The notes beneath the pieces were generated by a model, which ran no database searches, had not been told where the DNA came from, and was given only the letters and a program-made list of their open reading frames with translations. A stretch of 24,574 nucleotides of DNA from NCBI GenBank assembly GCA_041687755.1, contig JBDNJM010000046.1, forward strand, positions 1 to 24,574, read 5' to 3'. Shown piece by piece: positions 11,059 to 19,305 of the stretch. The stretch's first letter is position 1; every line of letters begins with the position of its first letter. This stretch comes from JBDNJM01 sp041687755 (GTDB lineage Bacteria; Planctomycetota; UBA1135; GCA-002686595). Position numbers and translations under genes: made by a program.

Positions 11059-11147
11059 GAGAGGCTCTGAAGCAATGGCGCTGCCCGGCCGAAGTGCCTC
11101 TCACTTGCCCTTAGCCATCGGCTGACGCCGCTGGCGCTTGGGCGCCT
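11059..11147 (+). repeat. Structured intergenic repeat, copy C
   Basis: The sequence begins with GAGAGGC, which can pair with GCCTCTC at 11096-11102. It continues through ATGGCGC and CGAAGTGCC to CCATCGGCTGACGCCGCTGG, and ends in a GGCGC-TTGG-GCGCC hairpin (11133-11146). Alternative pairings are AGTG/CACT around CCTCT and GGCCGA/TCGGCT further out. By eye it is roughly three-quarters identical to copy A. It lies 6 nt after the thiC stop codon, on the same strand as thiC. Confidence 0.7.
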
Positions 11148-11185
11148 TCGGTAGCTTCGGGGGTAGGCAGAGCAAAGCCTCGAAA

Positions 11186-11221
11186 GCAGCCCTCCAGCGA
11201 TGCATGTCGCTGGAGGGCTGC
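11186..11221 (-). terminator. Hairpin terminator between convergent thiC and tamA
   Basis: A perfect 15-bp stem (11186-11200 with 11207-11221) encloses a TGCATG loop. In minus-strand orientation it is followed by CTTTCGAGGCTTTGC, suiting termination of the tamA transcript. It could also serve thiC on the other strand. Confidence 0.7.
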
Positions 11222-11307
11222 TTGCGTTGCGGAGCGAACCGCGGACCTACCGGTTACGAAGGGGGCTCGACGAGCCGCGGACGACGAGCCGCGGACGGCG
11301 GGGCGTC

Positions 11308-13434
11308 CTAGAAAGACATCCCGACCGCGATGTGCAGGACCAGGTTGTCTTCGTCTGGGAGCGGGTCGATGTTGTAGCCCAGGTCGATGCGGATCGGGCC
11401 GACCGGCAGCAGGTAGCGCAAGCCCACACCGGGGCCGCCGCGCACGCCGTACGGGTCGCTCAGATCCTCGATCTGTCGCAGCACGGTGCCCGCGTCGTAG
11501 AAGATCCCGCCGTGCAGGCCGCCGTAGAGCTGTTGGCGATACTCGATGCTGCCAAAAGCGAAGGCCTCGCCGCCGACGCTGCCGCCGCTGGCGTCTTCGG
11601 GGCCCAGCTCGTTCTCGCGGAAGGCGCGCACGGTGGTGGAGCCTCCGAGGAAGAAGCGCTCGGAGAGGGGGATCACCGCGGTAGCGCCGAGGGGCGCGAT
11701 GACGCCGCCCTGGAACGATAGGGCGAGGACGCCGGAGCGCTCGGGATCCAGAGCGAAGAAGGTTGAGGCGGTGAGCGTGGGTTTCAGGAAGTCGACTTCC
11801 GATCCGATCAGCGTGCTGGCCCACTCGAGACCGAACCGCAGGAAGGCGCCCTTCTGGGGCACAAAGAGGCGATCGCGGGTGTCGTAGCGCGGGCCGATCA
11901 GGATCGAGCTGATGTCGACGGTGTTGAGCGCCTCGGCCAGGTCGGGATCCTCCGAGGGGTCGAGCACGGCGTCGCGCACATCGCTGCGGCGCCACTCGTA
12001 GATCGCGGCGAGCTGGATACGGTCGGTCAGCACGCGGTTCGCGGTGAGGCTGGCGCCCCATTGGACCGTCGTGAAGCTCGGGAGTTCGCGTTCGTCGTAG
12101 CGCACGGCGAGGTCGCCCGAGATACCCTCACCGAACAGTCTGGGGTCGCTGATGCCGATCTCGGCGCCCTTCGCTCGTTGGGCCAGCAGGCCCTCCACGC
12201 GCAGGGCGCGCCCCGTGCCGAACAGGTTGCGCTCGCGCCAGCCGGCGCGCAGCCGCGCGCGTTCGTAGGTGCCAAAGCCCGGCTCGATAAAGACCTCCTG
12301 GGAAGGCTGCTCTTCGAGTCCGATGATCAAATCGCGCTCCGTCCCGGTGCCGTTGCCGAAGGCGACTTCGACGGTCTTGAACAGGCCAGTGGCGTACAGC
12401 CGCTCGAAGCTCTCGTCGCGCTCGGCTGCGCTGGCGAGGTCGCCGGGCTCAAGGGTCAGGCGGTCGTGGACGAAGCCGCGCTTGGTCTTGAGGGGGCGCG
12501 CGGTCTCGCTCGAGAACCCGCCCTCCAGGGGCTGAGTGACCAGTCGGCGGACGGACACCTGAACCCCGGGAACCACGCCGAAGCGCCAGGTCGCGCGCCC
12601 GTCTTCGGTCACGTGGGTATCGATGCCGACGACCTCGGCGTCGAGGTAGCCTCGATCGAGCAGGGCGCGCTCCAGGCCAGCGCGGAGCTCGCTTTCCAGG
12701 CGCGGTGTGTCGGGCCGGCCCTCGAAGCTCGCCGCGTAGTCCTGGAGCCAGTCGAGTTCGGCGCCTGACTCGAGCTCGAGTTCGACCGCGTGCAGCTTGC
12801 GCTGCACACCGGCCTCGATCACCACGACGACGGCTCGCTGATTTTCTTCGAGCACTTCTTCGACGAGCCGGACGCGCGCTTCGCGGAAGCCCTGGCGCAG
12901 ATAGGCGGAGAGCAAGCCGCGGCGACCCCGCTCGAGCGCGACGGCGGAGTACCAGCGCACGGCGTCCGGCTCCTCGGACGCCCGCGGCAACACGAACTCC
13001 TCAAGCACTGCGGCGGTGTCGAACAGGGCCAGTCCCTCGATGTCCAGCGAGGCGAGCCGCGTCCGCGGCCCGGCGAGGACGGTGAACTCGACGCGGCGCC
13101 CGGTAGGGCGCTCGTCGATGCGGGCGTCCACCCGGGCCTCGAGGAAGCCCTGGTCGATGAGCTGACGCTCGATCGCGAACGCGGCGTCCTCGACGAAACT
13201 GGGCTGCCAGCTGTTGCGTTCGAAGTCCTGGAGGTCCAGCTCGGCGGCCTCGAGCAGCCTGCGCGGTTCAAGCCCGGTCGTGCCGCTCAAAGCGACGACG
13301 AGCGGGCGCTCGTCGCTCGGCAGCTCGCCGGTCTCCGACTCCAGCAGGCTCTGAGCCCGGCAGCCTACGAGTGCGAGGGTCAGCAGCGCCGCGCGCAGGC
13401 CGGACCGGGGGCACGGTCGGCGCTGGAGGGTCAC
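11308..13434 (-). CDS. tamA: Omp85/TamA-like outer-membrane assembly protein
   Basis: The 708-residue product has a periplasmic POTRA-rich N-terminal half (residues about 35-370, with repeats such as IERQLIDQGFLEARVDARID and LERALLDRGYLDAEVVGID). This is followed by an Omp85 barrel beginning around GFGTYERARLRAGWRERNLFGTG. The loop-6 motif appears as TTVRAF (about residue 602) where Omp85 proteins usually have VRGF/Y. The chain ends in Phe (HIAVGMSF), as expected of an outer-membrane barrel signal. The N-terminus ends TLALVGCRA, a convincing lipobox with Cys25, which is unusual for this family. The GTG start overlaps the tamB stop by 4 nt (GTGA), implying translational coupling. With TamB it would form an envelope-spanning module for outer-membrane protein or lipid delivery. 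Confidence 0.88.
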   Translation of the reverse strand: MTLQRRPCPRSGLRAALLTLALVGCRAQSLLESETGELPSDERPLVVALSGTTGLEPRRLLEAAELDLQDFERNSWQPSFVEDAAFAIERQLIDQGFLEARVDARIDERPTGRRVEFTVLAGPRTRLASLDIEGLALFDTAAVLEEFVLPRASEEPDAVRWYSAVALERGRRGLLSAYLRQGFREARVRLVEEVLEENQRAVVVVIEAGVQRKLHAVELELESGAELDWLQDYAASFEGRPDTPRLESELRAGLERALLDRGYLDAEVVGIDTHVTEDGRATWRFGVVPGVQVSVRRLVTQPLEGGFSSETARPLKTKRGFVHDRLTLEPGDLASAAERDESFERLYATGLFKTVEVAFGNGTGTERDLIIGLEEQPSQEVFIEPGFGTYERARLRAGWRERNLFGTGRALRVEGLLAQRAKGAEIGISDPRLFGEGISGDLAVRYDERELPSFTTVQWGASLTANRVLTDRIQLAAIYEWRRSDVRDAVLDPSEDPDLAEALNTVDISSILIGPRYDTRDRLFVPQKGAFLRFGLEWASTLIGSEVDFLKPTLTASTFFALDPERSGVLALSFQGGVIAPLGATAVIPLSERFFLGGSTTVRAFRENELGPEDASGGSVGGEAFAFGSIEYRQQLYGGLHGGIFYDAGTVLRQIEDLSDPYGVRGGPGVGLRYLLPVGPIRIDLGYNIDPLPDEDNLVLHIAVGMSF

Positions 13435-16400
13435 CGGAAGCGCACCAGCAGCTTGAGGCCGAAGTTGACCTCCTTGTAGCGGTCGTATTCTCCGACAAGC
13501 AGCAGGCGGTCGCCGATCAGGATGGTGTCTCGGCCGAGCAGGAAGCTGGCCTCGATGGTGTCGGTACCGTCGGGCGCGACGTCCTGGCCCTTGACCAGCT
13601 CGATGCGCTCCATGATGGAGCCGTCCCCGGACGTGTCGGCGCCGAACAACGCGGCGCTGAGGTCCTGGGCGAGGTACACAGCGATCAGGCGCGCGGTCTG
13701 CTGGCCGCCGGCGGCACTCAGGGCAGACTCGGGCAGTTGGCCGGTACCGATCAAGATCAGCGCGTCGGAGGTACTCAGGGGTGGGACCGAGCTGACGACG
13801 ATCTCTGGCGCGTCGTACGGACCCGTGACCGCCAGGGTCAGGTCGTAGCCGCGCATGCGCGTCTCGGCCCGCAGGTCCAGGCGCGGCAGGAACGGGGAGC
13901 CAGGGTCGAAGCGCACGGTGCCGCTGGTGACGCGCAGCCGGGTTGCCGGCAGCGCTACCGACGTCGGATCGACGTACACAACGCCGTGCAGCTCCGGGAC
14001 CCGACCGGTGCCGGCCAGGATAAGGTCGGGACGCACACCGCCGCGGACGAGGTTGCTGCGCACGACCAGTGGCTCCTCCGAGGTGACGCGCACGTCGAGG
14101 CGCATCGTGTCGAAGGGCGCCTGGCTCAGGCTGAAGATCTGGAACCCGCGCGCGGCGCCGCCGAGCGGGCCGGGGTTGCCGATCCAGGTCTCCGGCTCGA
14201 GCAGCTCAACGTCGCGGGTGTAGCGACTGTCCGTGAGCTGGAGCGAGCCGTCGAGTCGGAGCTGCTGAGGCGTGCCGCTGAGCCGCAGTTGAGCGTCGCC
14301 GCGCAGGCGCAGATCGCTCGTGCGCACAAGCGGCAGGCCCTGCCCGCTGGCGAGGAGTTCGATGGCCGGCTCAAGCCCGTTGAAGTCGACTTGGCCCGCG
14401 AGCGTCAGGGGCGCGCCGCCGAGCAGTCCCTCCGCCTTGCGAATCAGGAGCGTGCCGGATTCGAAGCGCAGCTGGGCCTCGATATGGTCGAGCGTGGGGA
14501 CGGCACCGGTGGCCAGCTGCAGTCGTCCGTTGCTCAGCGCGAGCGAACCGGAGCCGCTGAGGCGGTTCAGGCTGCCGTCGAGCGCGAGTTCTTCGAGCTC
14601 GATCGTGCCCTCCAGCTGCCGGGCAAACGGGAGCAGCGAGGACCACACCTGCAGGCGCTCGATGCGCCCGTCGGCGCTGCCGGTCAGGGGCAGATCCAGC
14701 AGGCTTGGGCGCGCTTCAGCACCCCAGGGCAGGCCGAACTCGAGTTCGCCGGTGAGGTCGGCGCCGGCTTCGGCGTGGGTGACTCGCAGCTCGCTGAGGC
14801 GGGCGACACTATCGAGCTCGAAGCGCCCGCTGGCGCGTAGGCCTGCGAGGTCGCGGGCGCCCGCGCCGAGCAACGGCTCGAGCCAGCGCTCGATCGCGGC
14901 GGTTTCGAGCGCGACGTCCAGGGAGCCGCTGGCCATGGGTCGGGTCGGCCGGCCGCGGTCGTCCAGGGTCAGCGTTCCGCTGGCTTTGGCCCGGCCGAGT
15001 CCTCCAATGTCGAGCAGGAACGAATGCAGGGCGAGCTGGTTGCCGTCGAGGGTCGCCTGGAGATCTCCGCTTGTGCCGACGCCGCTGTCCACGGCGAGCG
15101 CGCCGCCGAGGCTGGCTTCGATACGCGCGGTTCCATGGCGCGAGGCGATGTCGATCACGCCGTCGGCGTCGAGGTCGAGCAGGCCGACCGAGCCCCAGCG
15201 CGGATCGAAGCGCTGGAGCTGCTGCAGGTCCAGGCGGTTGGCGCGCAGTCCGAAGGATAGGTCCCGCGTTGCCAGACCTCCGGAGAGCTCCAGCGCACCG
15301 GCAGCGCCGGCCAACCGCAGGGGCTCCAGGCTGGCGCGGCCGCCGAGCTCCAGCCTGGCCCGCCCGGGCTCGAGCAGCTGCAGCAGGGTGCTGTTGTCGG
15401 TCCGGTCGCTCCAGCGGGCCGCACGGAGTTCGACGTCGAGCGCGCGTTCGTCGAAGCGCCAGTCGGCGGCGAGGTCGAGCTCGGCGAGGTCGCCGCCGGG
15501 GAAGTCCGCGCGCGCTGCGATCCGGTGCGCGGCGCCCTCGGGTTCGAGATTCACGCGCAGCGTCGTGCCGGCCTGGCGAGCGTCTGCTGCGAGCGTCAGC
15601 TGGCCCGCCAACAAAGGCTGACGCAGCGAGCCGCTCGCGCCTAGCTGCACGTCGAGTTGCCCGCCCGGAAGGCGCGCGTCGAGCCAGCGCGAGTCGTCGA
15701 GGGCGAGGTTGACCCGCACGTCCGCCAGGCGCAGGGCGTCCAGGTCGAGGCTCTTGAGGGCGGCGACCGGAGGCAGGCCCGCGAGGCCCCCGCTCAGGTC
15801 GAGTACGACCTCGGAGGAGGAGACCTTCAGCTCGGCGATCTCAAGCCCGCCATCGACCAGGCTGCTGAGGAGTCTGGCACGATCGGCGCGACGCTTGCCC
15901 CAGCGCGGAGCGTCGACGTCGAGCTCGAGTTCGAGGGCGGGGAAGCCGATGGTGCCGCCCAGCGCAAGCGCGCCGGTGAGCCGTCCACCGAGCGCGGGAC
16001 CGGCCGGATCGAGCGCGCGTCCGAGCGGGGCGAGGTCGTGAACGGCCAGATCCAGCGTCCCGGCGAGTCGGGCGAGCTGCCACTGGGTCTCCGCCGAGGC
16101 GGGCTCCAGCCGGAGCTCAGCTGTGGTGAGCTCAAAGGTCGGTGCGCTAAGGCTCAGCTCGTCGAGGCGCAGGGCCCCGCCGTCTAGGCGCGCGAGAGCG
16201 CTGCCCTCCAGGGGCCCGAGGGCTCCCCAGCGGGCGCGATCGGCGGGGCTCCCCAGCGCGCGGATCAGATCGCGTCCGCGGAGCTCGGCCTCGAGGCTCG
16301 CGCTGGCGTGCAGGGCTTGCCGCAAGCCGTCGCGCTCCAGGATGCGCAGATCGAGCGCGCCCTTGCGCAGCTCGACCTCGCCAGCGGCAGACGCCTGCCC

Positions 16401-17555
16401 GCCGATGGACGCGCGCGCCGACTCGAGCGTGAGCCGGCCTCCGCGCGAGCTGAGCCGCGCGTCGAGGTCGCTCCAATCGAGGCCCCCGGCGCTGTAGCGA
16501 TCGAGCTGCAGCTGTGCGCGCGCGGCGCCGCCGAGGGCATCGCCGGGCACCAGTTCGCCGAACGCGCGCAGACTGCCGGTTGAGGACTGCAGGTCGGCCG
16601 GGACGCCCTGACGCAGCAGGTGCATCCCCAACCAGCTTGTCCAAGTCGCGGGCGTCAGCTCGAGGGCGATGTCGAAGGCCAGCAGCTTGGAGGCGGGGGT
16701 GGCGGAGCGCTGAAGCGCGATCCGCGCGCCGGGGCCGAAGCCCGTCGGCCGCGCCTCCAGCGTGAAGCTTGCGCCGAGCGAGAGTCGTCCGGCGTCGAGG
16801 ACGGGGCGTCCGTCGAGCCTCAGCCGCACGGCGCCCAGCGCGTCCCCGTCGAGGATGCCGTCGAGCTCCAGGCGAGACCGGGGCAGGGGCGCGGGCAACA
16901 GGCCCCCGACTTGGAGTTGTCCGCTCAAGGTGAGCGCGCGGGCGCCGTCTGAGCCGCGGGCATCGAGCTGGAGCCGGGCGGCGTCCAGGCGCAGGCTGCG
17001 CCCCGGGCCGAGGCGCAGCTCCACCTGCGCGTCGTCGAGGTCGAGGCCCGGCAGGCTGCCGAGCTCGAACGGGCGGCGCCCGGAGGCGGGGCCTCGAGGC
17101 GTGCGTGGCGCTTCGAGATCCACAACGACCCGGGCGCCCGAGATCGAAACGCCCGCGAGCCCGGCGCTCTTGCCGCGCAGCAGGGCCGCACGGACCTCGG
17201 TCAGCGCCCCGCGTTTCGCGTGCACCGTGAGCCAGGGGCGTGCGGCGACCCCTAGCTCGAGCGCGATGTCGTCTGCGTGCACCCACCCGGGGCCGGCGTC
17301 ACCCAGCTCGCCGAGCGTCAACCGCGCTCCGTCCGCCCCCGACAGGCGCTGTTCGATGGCCTGCTGCACCCGCGGCCAGAGCCACGCGTCGCGGGTGAGC
17401 CACCCGACCGCGGTTCCCGCGACGAGCAGCAGGCCGCCTAGCGCGAGGACGCGCCGGAGCCACTTGCCCCGTTTGGCGGGCACAGCTGCTCCGGATTGGC
17501 CTGAGGGATCCGGGGCTGACCCGGACCTGGCGCGGGCGGAGGAGGGGCGGGTCAT
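13431..17555 (-). CDS. tamB: TamB-like translocation and assembly module / AsmA-like protein
   Basis: The 1374-residue product has a cytoplasmic basic N-terminus, one transmembrane helix (about residues 34-53, RVLALGGLLLVAGTAVGWL) and a very long periplasmic region of Leu/Asp/Gly-rich beta repeats. It ends in a TamB (DUF490) domain: ILAGTGRVPELHGVVYVDP, then RVTSGTVRFDPGSPFLPRLDL, IVVSSVPPLSTSDALILIGTG and a terminal NFGLKLLVRFR. The family bridges inner and outer membrane, working with TamA in barrel assembly or phospholipid transport. Gene order here is tamB then tamA, the reverse of the enterobacterial tamA-tamB order. It is divergent from the sulfatase-fold gene, with about 200 bp between them. 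The ATG at 17555 follows directly from the family N-terminus. Confidence 0.9.
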   Translation of the reverse strand: MTRPSSARARSGSAPDPSGQSGAAVPAKRGKWLRRVLALGGLLLVAGTAVGWLTRDAWLWPRVQQAIEQRLSGADGARLTLGELGDAGPGWVHADDIALELGVAARPWLTVHAKRGALTEVRAALLRGKSAGLAGVSISGARVVVDLEAPRTPRGPASGRRPFELGSLPGLDLDDAQVELRLGPGRSLRLDAARLQLDARGSDGARALTLSGQLQVGGLLPAPLPRSRLELDGILDGDALGAVRLRLDGRPVLDAGRLSLGASFTLEARPTGFGPGARIALQRSATPASKLLAFDIALELTPATWTSWLGMHLLRQGVPADLQSSTGSLRAFGELVPGDALGGAARAQLQLDRYSAGGLDWSDLDARLSSRGGRLTLESARASIGGQASAAGEVELRKGALDLRILERDGLRQALHASASLEAELRGRDLIRALGSPADRARWGALGPLEGSALARLDGGALRLDELSLSAPTFELTTAELRLEPASAETQWQLARLAGTLDLAVHDLAPLGRALDPAGPALGGRLTGALALGGTIGFPALELELDVDAPRWGKRRADRARLLSSLVDGGLEIAELKVSSSEVVLDLSGGLAGLPPVAALKSLDLDALRLADVRVNLALDDSRWLDARLPGGQLDVQLGASGSLRQPLLAGQLTLAADARQAGTTLRVNLEPEGAAHRIAARADFPGGDLAELDLAADWRFDERALDVELRAARWSDRTDNSTLLQLLEPGRARLELGGRASLEPLRLAGAAGALELSGGLATRDLSFGLRANRLDLQQLQRFDPRWGSVGLLDLDADGVIDIASRHGTARIEASLGGALAVDSGVGTSGDLQATLDGNQLALHSFLLDIGGLGRAKASGTLTLDDRGRPTRPMASGSLDVALETAAIERWLEPLLGAGARDLAGLRASGRFELDSVARLSELRVTHAEAGADLTGELEFGLPWGAEARPSLLDLPLTGSADGRIERLQVWSSLLPFARQLEGTIELEELALDGSLNRLSGSGSLALSNGRLQLATGAVPTLDHIEAQLRFESGTLLIRKAEGLLGGAPLTLAGQVDFNGLEPAIELLASGQGLPLVRTSDLRLRGDAQLRLSGTPQQLRLDGSLQLTDSRYTRDVELLEPETWIGNPGPLGGAARGFQIFSLSQAPFDTMRLDVRVTSEEPLVVRSNLVRGGVRPDLILAGTGRVPELHGVVYVDPTSVALPATRLRVTSGTVRFDPGSPFLPRLDLRAETRMRGYDLTLAVTGPYDAPEIVVSSVPPLSTSDALILIGTGQLPESALSAAGGQQTARLIAVYLAQDLSAALFGADTSGDGSIMERIELVKGQDVAPDGTDTIEASFLLGRDTILIGDRLLLVGEYDRYKEVNFGLKLLVRFR

Positions 17556-17763
17556 GTGGGCGATCGTCCGAACGGCGGGGCAGGTCGCGCGGAGATGGCT
17601 GGGCTAGAATGCCATAGAGGCGGGCCGAGCCCAGCGTCCCGGGCGCGGTTGACGCGCTCCGCGACGGCTTTGCCTCGACTCTGTGCGTCCTGAGCCGCCC
17701 GGTGCGGTGCCCATAGACGCGGGCTGCCGCCCACTCTTCCCATTGGTCATAGCCCCCCCCTCC

Positions 17764-19305
17764 ATGCGTTTTCTCGTGCGCCCTTCGAGTTTGCTTCTCG
17801 TCCTCGGCATGGCCGCTGGCTGCACCCCCGCCAAAGGGGGTGGGCAAGCCAGCTCGGATCCCCAGGGTGACTCGAGCGCCGAGCCCGAGCGGCGGCGTCC
17901 CCACGTGCTGCTAATCTCGCTCGACACCCTGCGGGCCGACCGCCTCGGGGCCTACGGTTACGCCCGGCCGACCAGCCCCTGGCTGGACCACCTTGCCGAC
18001 GAGTCCGTCCTGTTCACCGACGCCGTCGCGCCGTCCTCGAAGACGGCGACCTCGCACATGTCGATGTTCACCGGGCTCCACCCGGGATCCCACGGGGTGC
18101 GCAACACGTACTCCGAGGCCGGGCTCGCCGTCAGCCCCGATCGCACGACGCTGCCGGAGCGCTTCCACGAGGCCGGCTACCTCACGGCCGGGTTCACCGG
18201 CGGCGGCATGATGAGCGGCGAGCTCGGCTTCGCCCGCGGCTTCGACCACTACGACGATTCCGGCGCGGGCGCCGACCGCGTCTTCGCGCGCGCGAAGGCC
18301 TGGATGACCCAGGCGCTCGCGGAAGCGGTGGACGACGAGACGCCGCTGTTCCTGCTGCTGCACACCTACGAGGTGCACGACCCGTACACGCCTCCGGCTG
18401 ACGTCGCGTCGCGCTTCGTGGATCCGAACTACGCCGGCGGCATCGACGCGACGCGCGTCGAGTACCCGGAGGACGCCTCGGAAACCTGGAAGACCGACCC
18501 CGCGTTCTACGCCTCGGTCCAGGAACGCTTCTGGGGCGGGTTCGACGGGAGCGAAGCTGCGGACATGCAGCACATCAGCAACCTGTACGACGCGGGCATT
18601 GCCTACACGGACCAGCTGCTGGCCGAGTTCGCGGCCTGGCTCTACACGACCGAGATCGCGGAGGATCTGCTGATCGTCGTAACCTCTGACCATGGCGAGG
18701 CGTTCGGCGAGCACGGCCAGCTCTCGCACCAGAGCGTGCACCGCCAGGTGCTGCACGTGCCGCTGATCGTGCGCCTGCCCTCGAGCGATCCTCGCCGCGC
18801 CCAGCGCGCGGGCGCCCGCGTCGATCGCACGGTGCTGGGCGTGGATCTGACGCCCTCGCTGATCGAGCTGGCCGGACTCGAGCCGATCCCCGGCGTGCAA
18901 GGCACCTCGTGGGTGCCGGCGCTGCTCGGTGAACTCGACCGCTGGCCGCTGGCCTGGTCGGAGGTGGGGACGCCGGCGAACGAGAGCGCGGCCCTGCGCT
19001 GGAACAGCTACAAGCTGATCGCGGACCGCCGCCGCATCGATCCGCCGCTGTTCTACGACCTCGAGTTCGACCCGGCCGAGAAGTTTGACGCGGTCTCGAA
19101 GTTCGAGGATATCGCGACCCACATCGGCAACTTGATGATGGAGCAGGACAAGGCCAACCTGGCGCTGTTCGAGGCCGCGCCGCCGGTCCGGGTGGAACTC
19201 GGCGCGGGGAGCCTCGCGGCGATGATGGCCCTGGGTTACGTGGACGGGGCGGAGCCCTTGGACACGGAGCCCTTGGACAGGGAGCCCACCGACTCCGGCG
19301 ACTGA
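17764..19305 (+). CDS. Sulfatase-fold (alkaline phosphatase superfamily) lipoprotein hydrolase
   Basis: The 513-residue product starts at an ATG with MRFLVRPSSLLLVLGMAAGC, a lipoprotein signal with lipobox Cys20. Superfamily metal-site motifs are present: LLISLDTLRADRLGAYGY (Asp54) and VVTSDHGEAFGEHGQLSHQ with the later VHRQVLHVPLIVRL. The nucleophile region reads SSKTATSHMSMFTGLHPGSHGV. Aligning its TG with arylsulfatases puts Thr94 where the formylglycine-forming Cys or Ser would be, and the CxPxR motif is absent. It therefore cannot be a classical FGly sulfatase and may instead be a phosphodiesterase or transferase of the fold. The C-terminus (EPLDTEPLDREPTDSGD) is made by a 15-nt tandem repeat and overlaps the convergent oxidoreductase gene by 70 bp. 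Confidence 0.85.
   Translation: MRFLVRPSSLLLVLGMAAGCTPAKGGGQASSDPQGDSSAEPERRRPHVLLISLDTLRADRLGAYGYARPTSPWLDHLADESVLFTDAVAPSSKTATSHMSMFTGLHPGSHGVRNTYSEAGLAVSPDRTTLPERFHEAGYLTAGFTGGGMMSGELGFARGFDHYDDSGAGADRVFARAKAWMTQALAEAVDDETPLFLLLHTYEVHDPYTPPADVASRFVDPNYAGGIDATRVEYPEDASETWKTDPAFYASVQERFWGGFDGSEAADMQHISNLYDAGIAYTDQLLAEFAAWLYTTEIAEDLLIVVTSDHGEAFGEHGQLSHQSVHRQVLHVPLIVRLPSSDPRRAQRAGARVDRTVLGVDLTPSLIELAGLEPIPGVQGTSWVPALLGELDRWPLAWSEVGTPANESAALRWNSYKLIADRRRIDPPLFYDLEFDPAEKFDAVSKFEDIATHIGNLMMEQDKANLALFEAAPPVRVELGAGSLAAMMALGYVDGAEPLDTEPLDREPTDSGD

Noticed and set aside
11059..11126. Short ATG ORF within repeat copy C (MALPGRSASHLPLAIG), with ATG-GCG also present in copies A and B
   Set aside because: Reading frames after the shared ATG differ in length and sequence and contain indels, so conservation fits RNA or DNA structure rather than a peptide.
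13371..14840. 489-codon plus-strand frame
   Set aside because: It is antisense to tamB, which has clear family motifs; the frame reads as Gln/Arg/Ala-rich filler.
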